DNA of 64,000 nt from Augochlora pura (taxonomy: Eukaryota > Arthropoda > Insecta > Hymenoptera > Halictidae). The stretch is from NCBI RefSeq assembly GCF_028453695.1, contig NC_135772.1, forward strand, positions 3,844,001-3,908,000. Reading direction: 5' to 3'. The notes under the pieces are model-generated. The model worked only from the letters and a program-made list of their open reading frames with translations. It did no database searches and was not told the origin of the DNA. A program made the translations under genes and the position numbers. Numbering within the stretch: the first letter of the stretch is position 1; each line of letters opens with the position of its first letter. Of the stretch, positions 61,907 through 64,000 are shown piece by piece.

Positions 61907-64000
61907 GTAAGTATTCTCGACCGATCGGTTCAACGATCCTAATTTTTCAACGATCACTTTTATTTCTTGCGATTTTATCTCGCGATCTTTCGCTTTGTTT
62001 CGATAGCCACCCCCGCGCAATAATCAGAAAAACTATAAAAAACCAGGCTATTTTTCATTGCCTGTCCTAATTGTCTATACAGATTTACGTAGGGAGTTTT
62101 ATAGATTTTTATAAAAAATATTGATTGTCCATATCGAAGATATAATTAATTTTAATTCGTGGCGTTTTGAAGAATTGATTCGTTCGAGGTAGTGGCAAGT
62201 AAAAATTATTTATAACGACTTTGGATATTGATAATTGTTAACAGTTAACAATTGTTGATCGACGTTGTTATCGGAAAGATTGCCAGTAATTATTTATAAT
62301 TATTCGCGGAGAAATCGCGTTCCAGACGGACGCGGAACGGTTCATCGGATCGCGTCGCGCCGGCACTTCCTTTGATCCTCCTCCTTTTTTCCTTGGCGAT
62401 CCCCGCGACTCCGATGTGCACTCCATTCGTCCCCTGGTGTCCGTCTGTTTCATTCTCCATTAATCTCTTGGTTCCTACCGTTTCCTATCCTTTGAACCTT
62501 ACTGCCCCGTCCATTACTTTCCCTTGACGCGATAATGCAATATTTTTAAATTTCCCTTTACTTAGTAATTTACTGCTCCTTTCTACACCGCTGTGCTGCC
62601 CCGGTCTCCACTGCGGAACGGCCGCCGGTTCCATTTCATCAAGTCCGCCCCTACCCCCGGTTTCTTATCTTGCCGAAGATAAATATGCTTATGTCTTATT
62701 TATCTTATTAAGAACGACGGCGGAGTCTCGGACGCCGCTCTCGATCGGAAAACGCCACTCAAACGGCTCGCGGCGCGTTCACAAAATGGCCGATGCCGTT
62801 CTATGCTCTCGAAAGCATGTTTAACGCGCGATTTTAATTAAATGCAGCTTGTATTAATTTGGAGAAATTGCTAGAGGTGCTGGAAGCCTGACAGACTTTT
62901 TCGAAGGAATATATCCATTGTGGAAAGTATGGAAGTAACAATAACAATAAATATAATAATAATAATATGTATATATAACAATGTATAATAATAACAATAA
63001 AATAATAATTGTTATTAATAATGGAGTTGAAATCGAACGACGGCGGTGCTTTAGTCGAAGAATATTTCATTCGGGCTAATATAATAATCGTAAATCGGGA
63101 ATATGTAATAATTATAATAATAATAGAGTTATATTTAGTTATAGGGATAATTTTTAATATTATCTAGTATTTAATCTTTCAATTAGAGCTTTTATTAATT
63201 AAATAAATAAATAAATGGAGGTATAAGATCGTGAAACCTGGTAGATTGATCTTCGTATTTAACCTTTAACTTATATAATTATATGGTAATAATGATTATT
63301 ATTATACTATTATATAATTATATAGATATAGAATGGTATAGTAATAATAATCATCCAATTACATAGCTAAATATTTATATAACAGTAATATAATAATTCC
63401 ATAATTACGTATACTCACAATTCTGATTTTCTCCCCTAAACCGATAGCAAAATTCTACGCAAATAAATTGCCAAAAATAATTAAACAAATAAACAAAATA
63501 AATAATTAAATAAGTCTTCCCATAAGCTGGGCTTCTGAAAAATATCTTACAACAGAAGAACACCCACGATATTCCGAAGAATATACGATAATAGCGACGG
63601 GGCGTACCCAGTGTTTTCTCAATCAAAATGAATTCTTTGCCGCGCTCCGGTAGAAAAAAAAAGATGGCGGAACGGCTTCGAGCCGCCGGAAGCAAAATAT
63701 CGGGCGGAAGAACCGGCGATCCCCGAAGCAGCTAATAATAACAGAGCGACATTTATCCCGCCTTTTCAGCGAAAAACGTGATATTCCAGAAGACGAGTAC
63801 CACCACCCCCACCCCCTCCGCCCGTCGCACAGATACTCGCGTCGCCCTCGGCTTCGGCTTCTCTACGCCATTCCCTCCGTGTATTTATGCAAACACCGAG
63901 CCGTCGCTTCGGTCCCGCACACACATCCAGCAAGAAAATAGAACGCTGGAACCGCGATTCTTATTCTTACCCGGCGTACTCTTACACGCCATTGGCCGGG
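61907..64000. other. Intron after the Ig exon, no further exon seen
   Basis: Contains ATA-rich microsatellite-like stretches (62935-63010, 63085-63400) and otherwise unremarkable sequence. No second Ig exon was found before the window ends. Confidence 0.6.

Noticed and set aside
1..64000. Looked for tRNA, rRNA, histone-type clusters, known miRNA seeds and autonomous transposase genes
   Set aside because: Nothing convincing seen by eye; a covariance-model or profile search could still find small RNAs.

Overview
The window is nuclear DNA from an insect. Coding regions are broken by spliceosomal introns with GT..AG borders, non-coding DNA is long and full of (GA/CT)n and (TA)n microsatellites, and the gene set is animal. 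Mixed CpG-rich and AT-rich tracts, together with a retained RAD52, would fit a hymenopteran such as a bee, but this is an inference and not shown by any one sequence. There are three N runs (100, 100 and 500 bases), so this is a scaffolded draft assembly.

Region 1 (1-25,300, + strand) is most of a lipophorin receptor (LpR; LDLR/VLDLR family). Eleven exons are visible: seven LDL-receptor class A repeats, EGF modules, a YWTD propeller, a very short Ser/Thr segment, one membrane span and a cytoplasmic tail with an NPVY signal. The signal peptide and start codon lie left of the window. One intron is about 13.8 kb. Region 2 (25,300-31,750) is a compact AT-rich cluster of four short-intron genes: RAD52, a PRMT6-like arginine methyltransferase and RPF2 on +, converging with mitochondrial cysteinyl-tRNA synthetase (CARS2) on -. 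The exons of all four could be joined with matching phases.

Region 3 (31,750-64,000) is almost all non-coding. It holds the last four exons (membrane span and cytoplasmic tail) of a Sidestep-family immunoglobulin cell-surface protein on - (38,877-43,815), and one exon of a Sidestep-type first Ig domain on + (61,698-61,906). The two lie on opposite sides of the 500-N gap and point in opposite directions. They are either two divergent paralogues or one gene broken by a mis-oriented contig.

Between the genes the main structures are: short non-autonomous elements with TTAA at both ends and termini beginning CCC (piggyBac-like MITEs), several of them 203-213 bp long; three inverted-repeat hairpin loci; a possible further terminal-inverted-repeat element; several degenerate minisatellites; and one recent 161-bp tandem duplication. 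I found no tRNA, rRNA, CRISPR array or autonomous transposase gene. RAD52, PRMT6, RPF2 and CARS2 act in DNA repair, arginine methylation, ribosome assembly and mitochondrial translation. LpR takes up lipoprotein and Sidestep proteins act in cell recognition. Their adjacency does not suggest a shared pathway.
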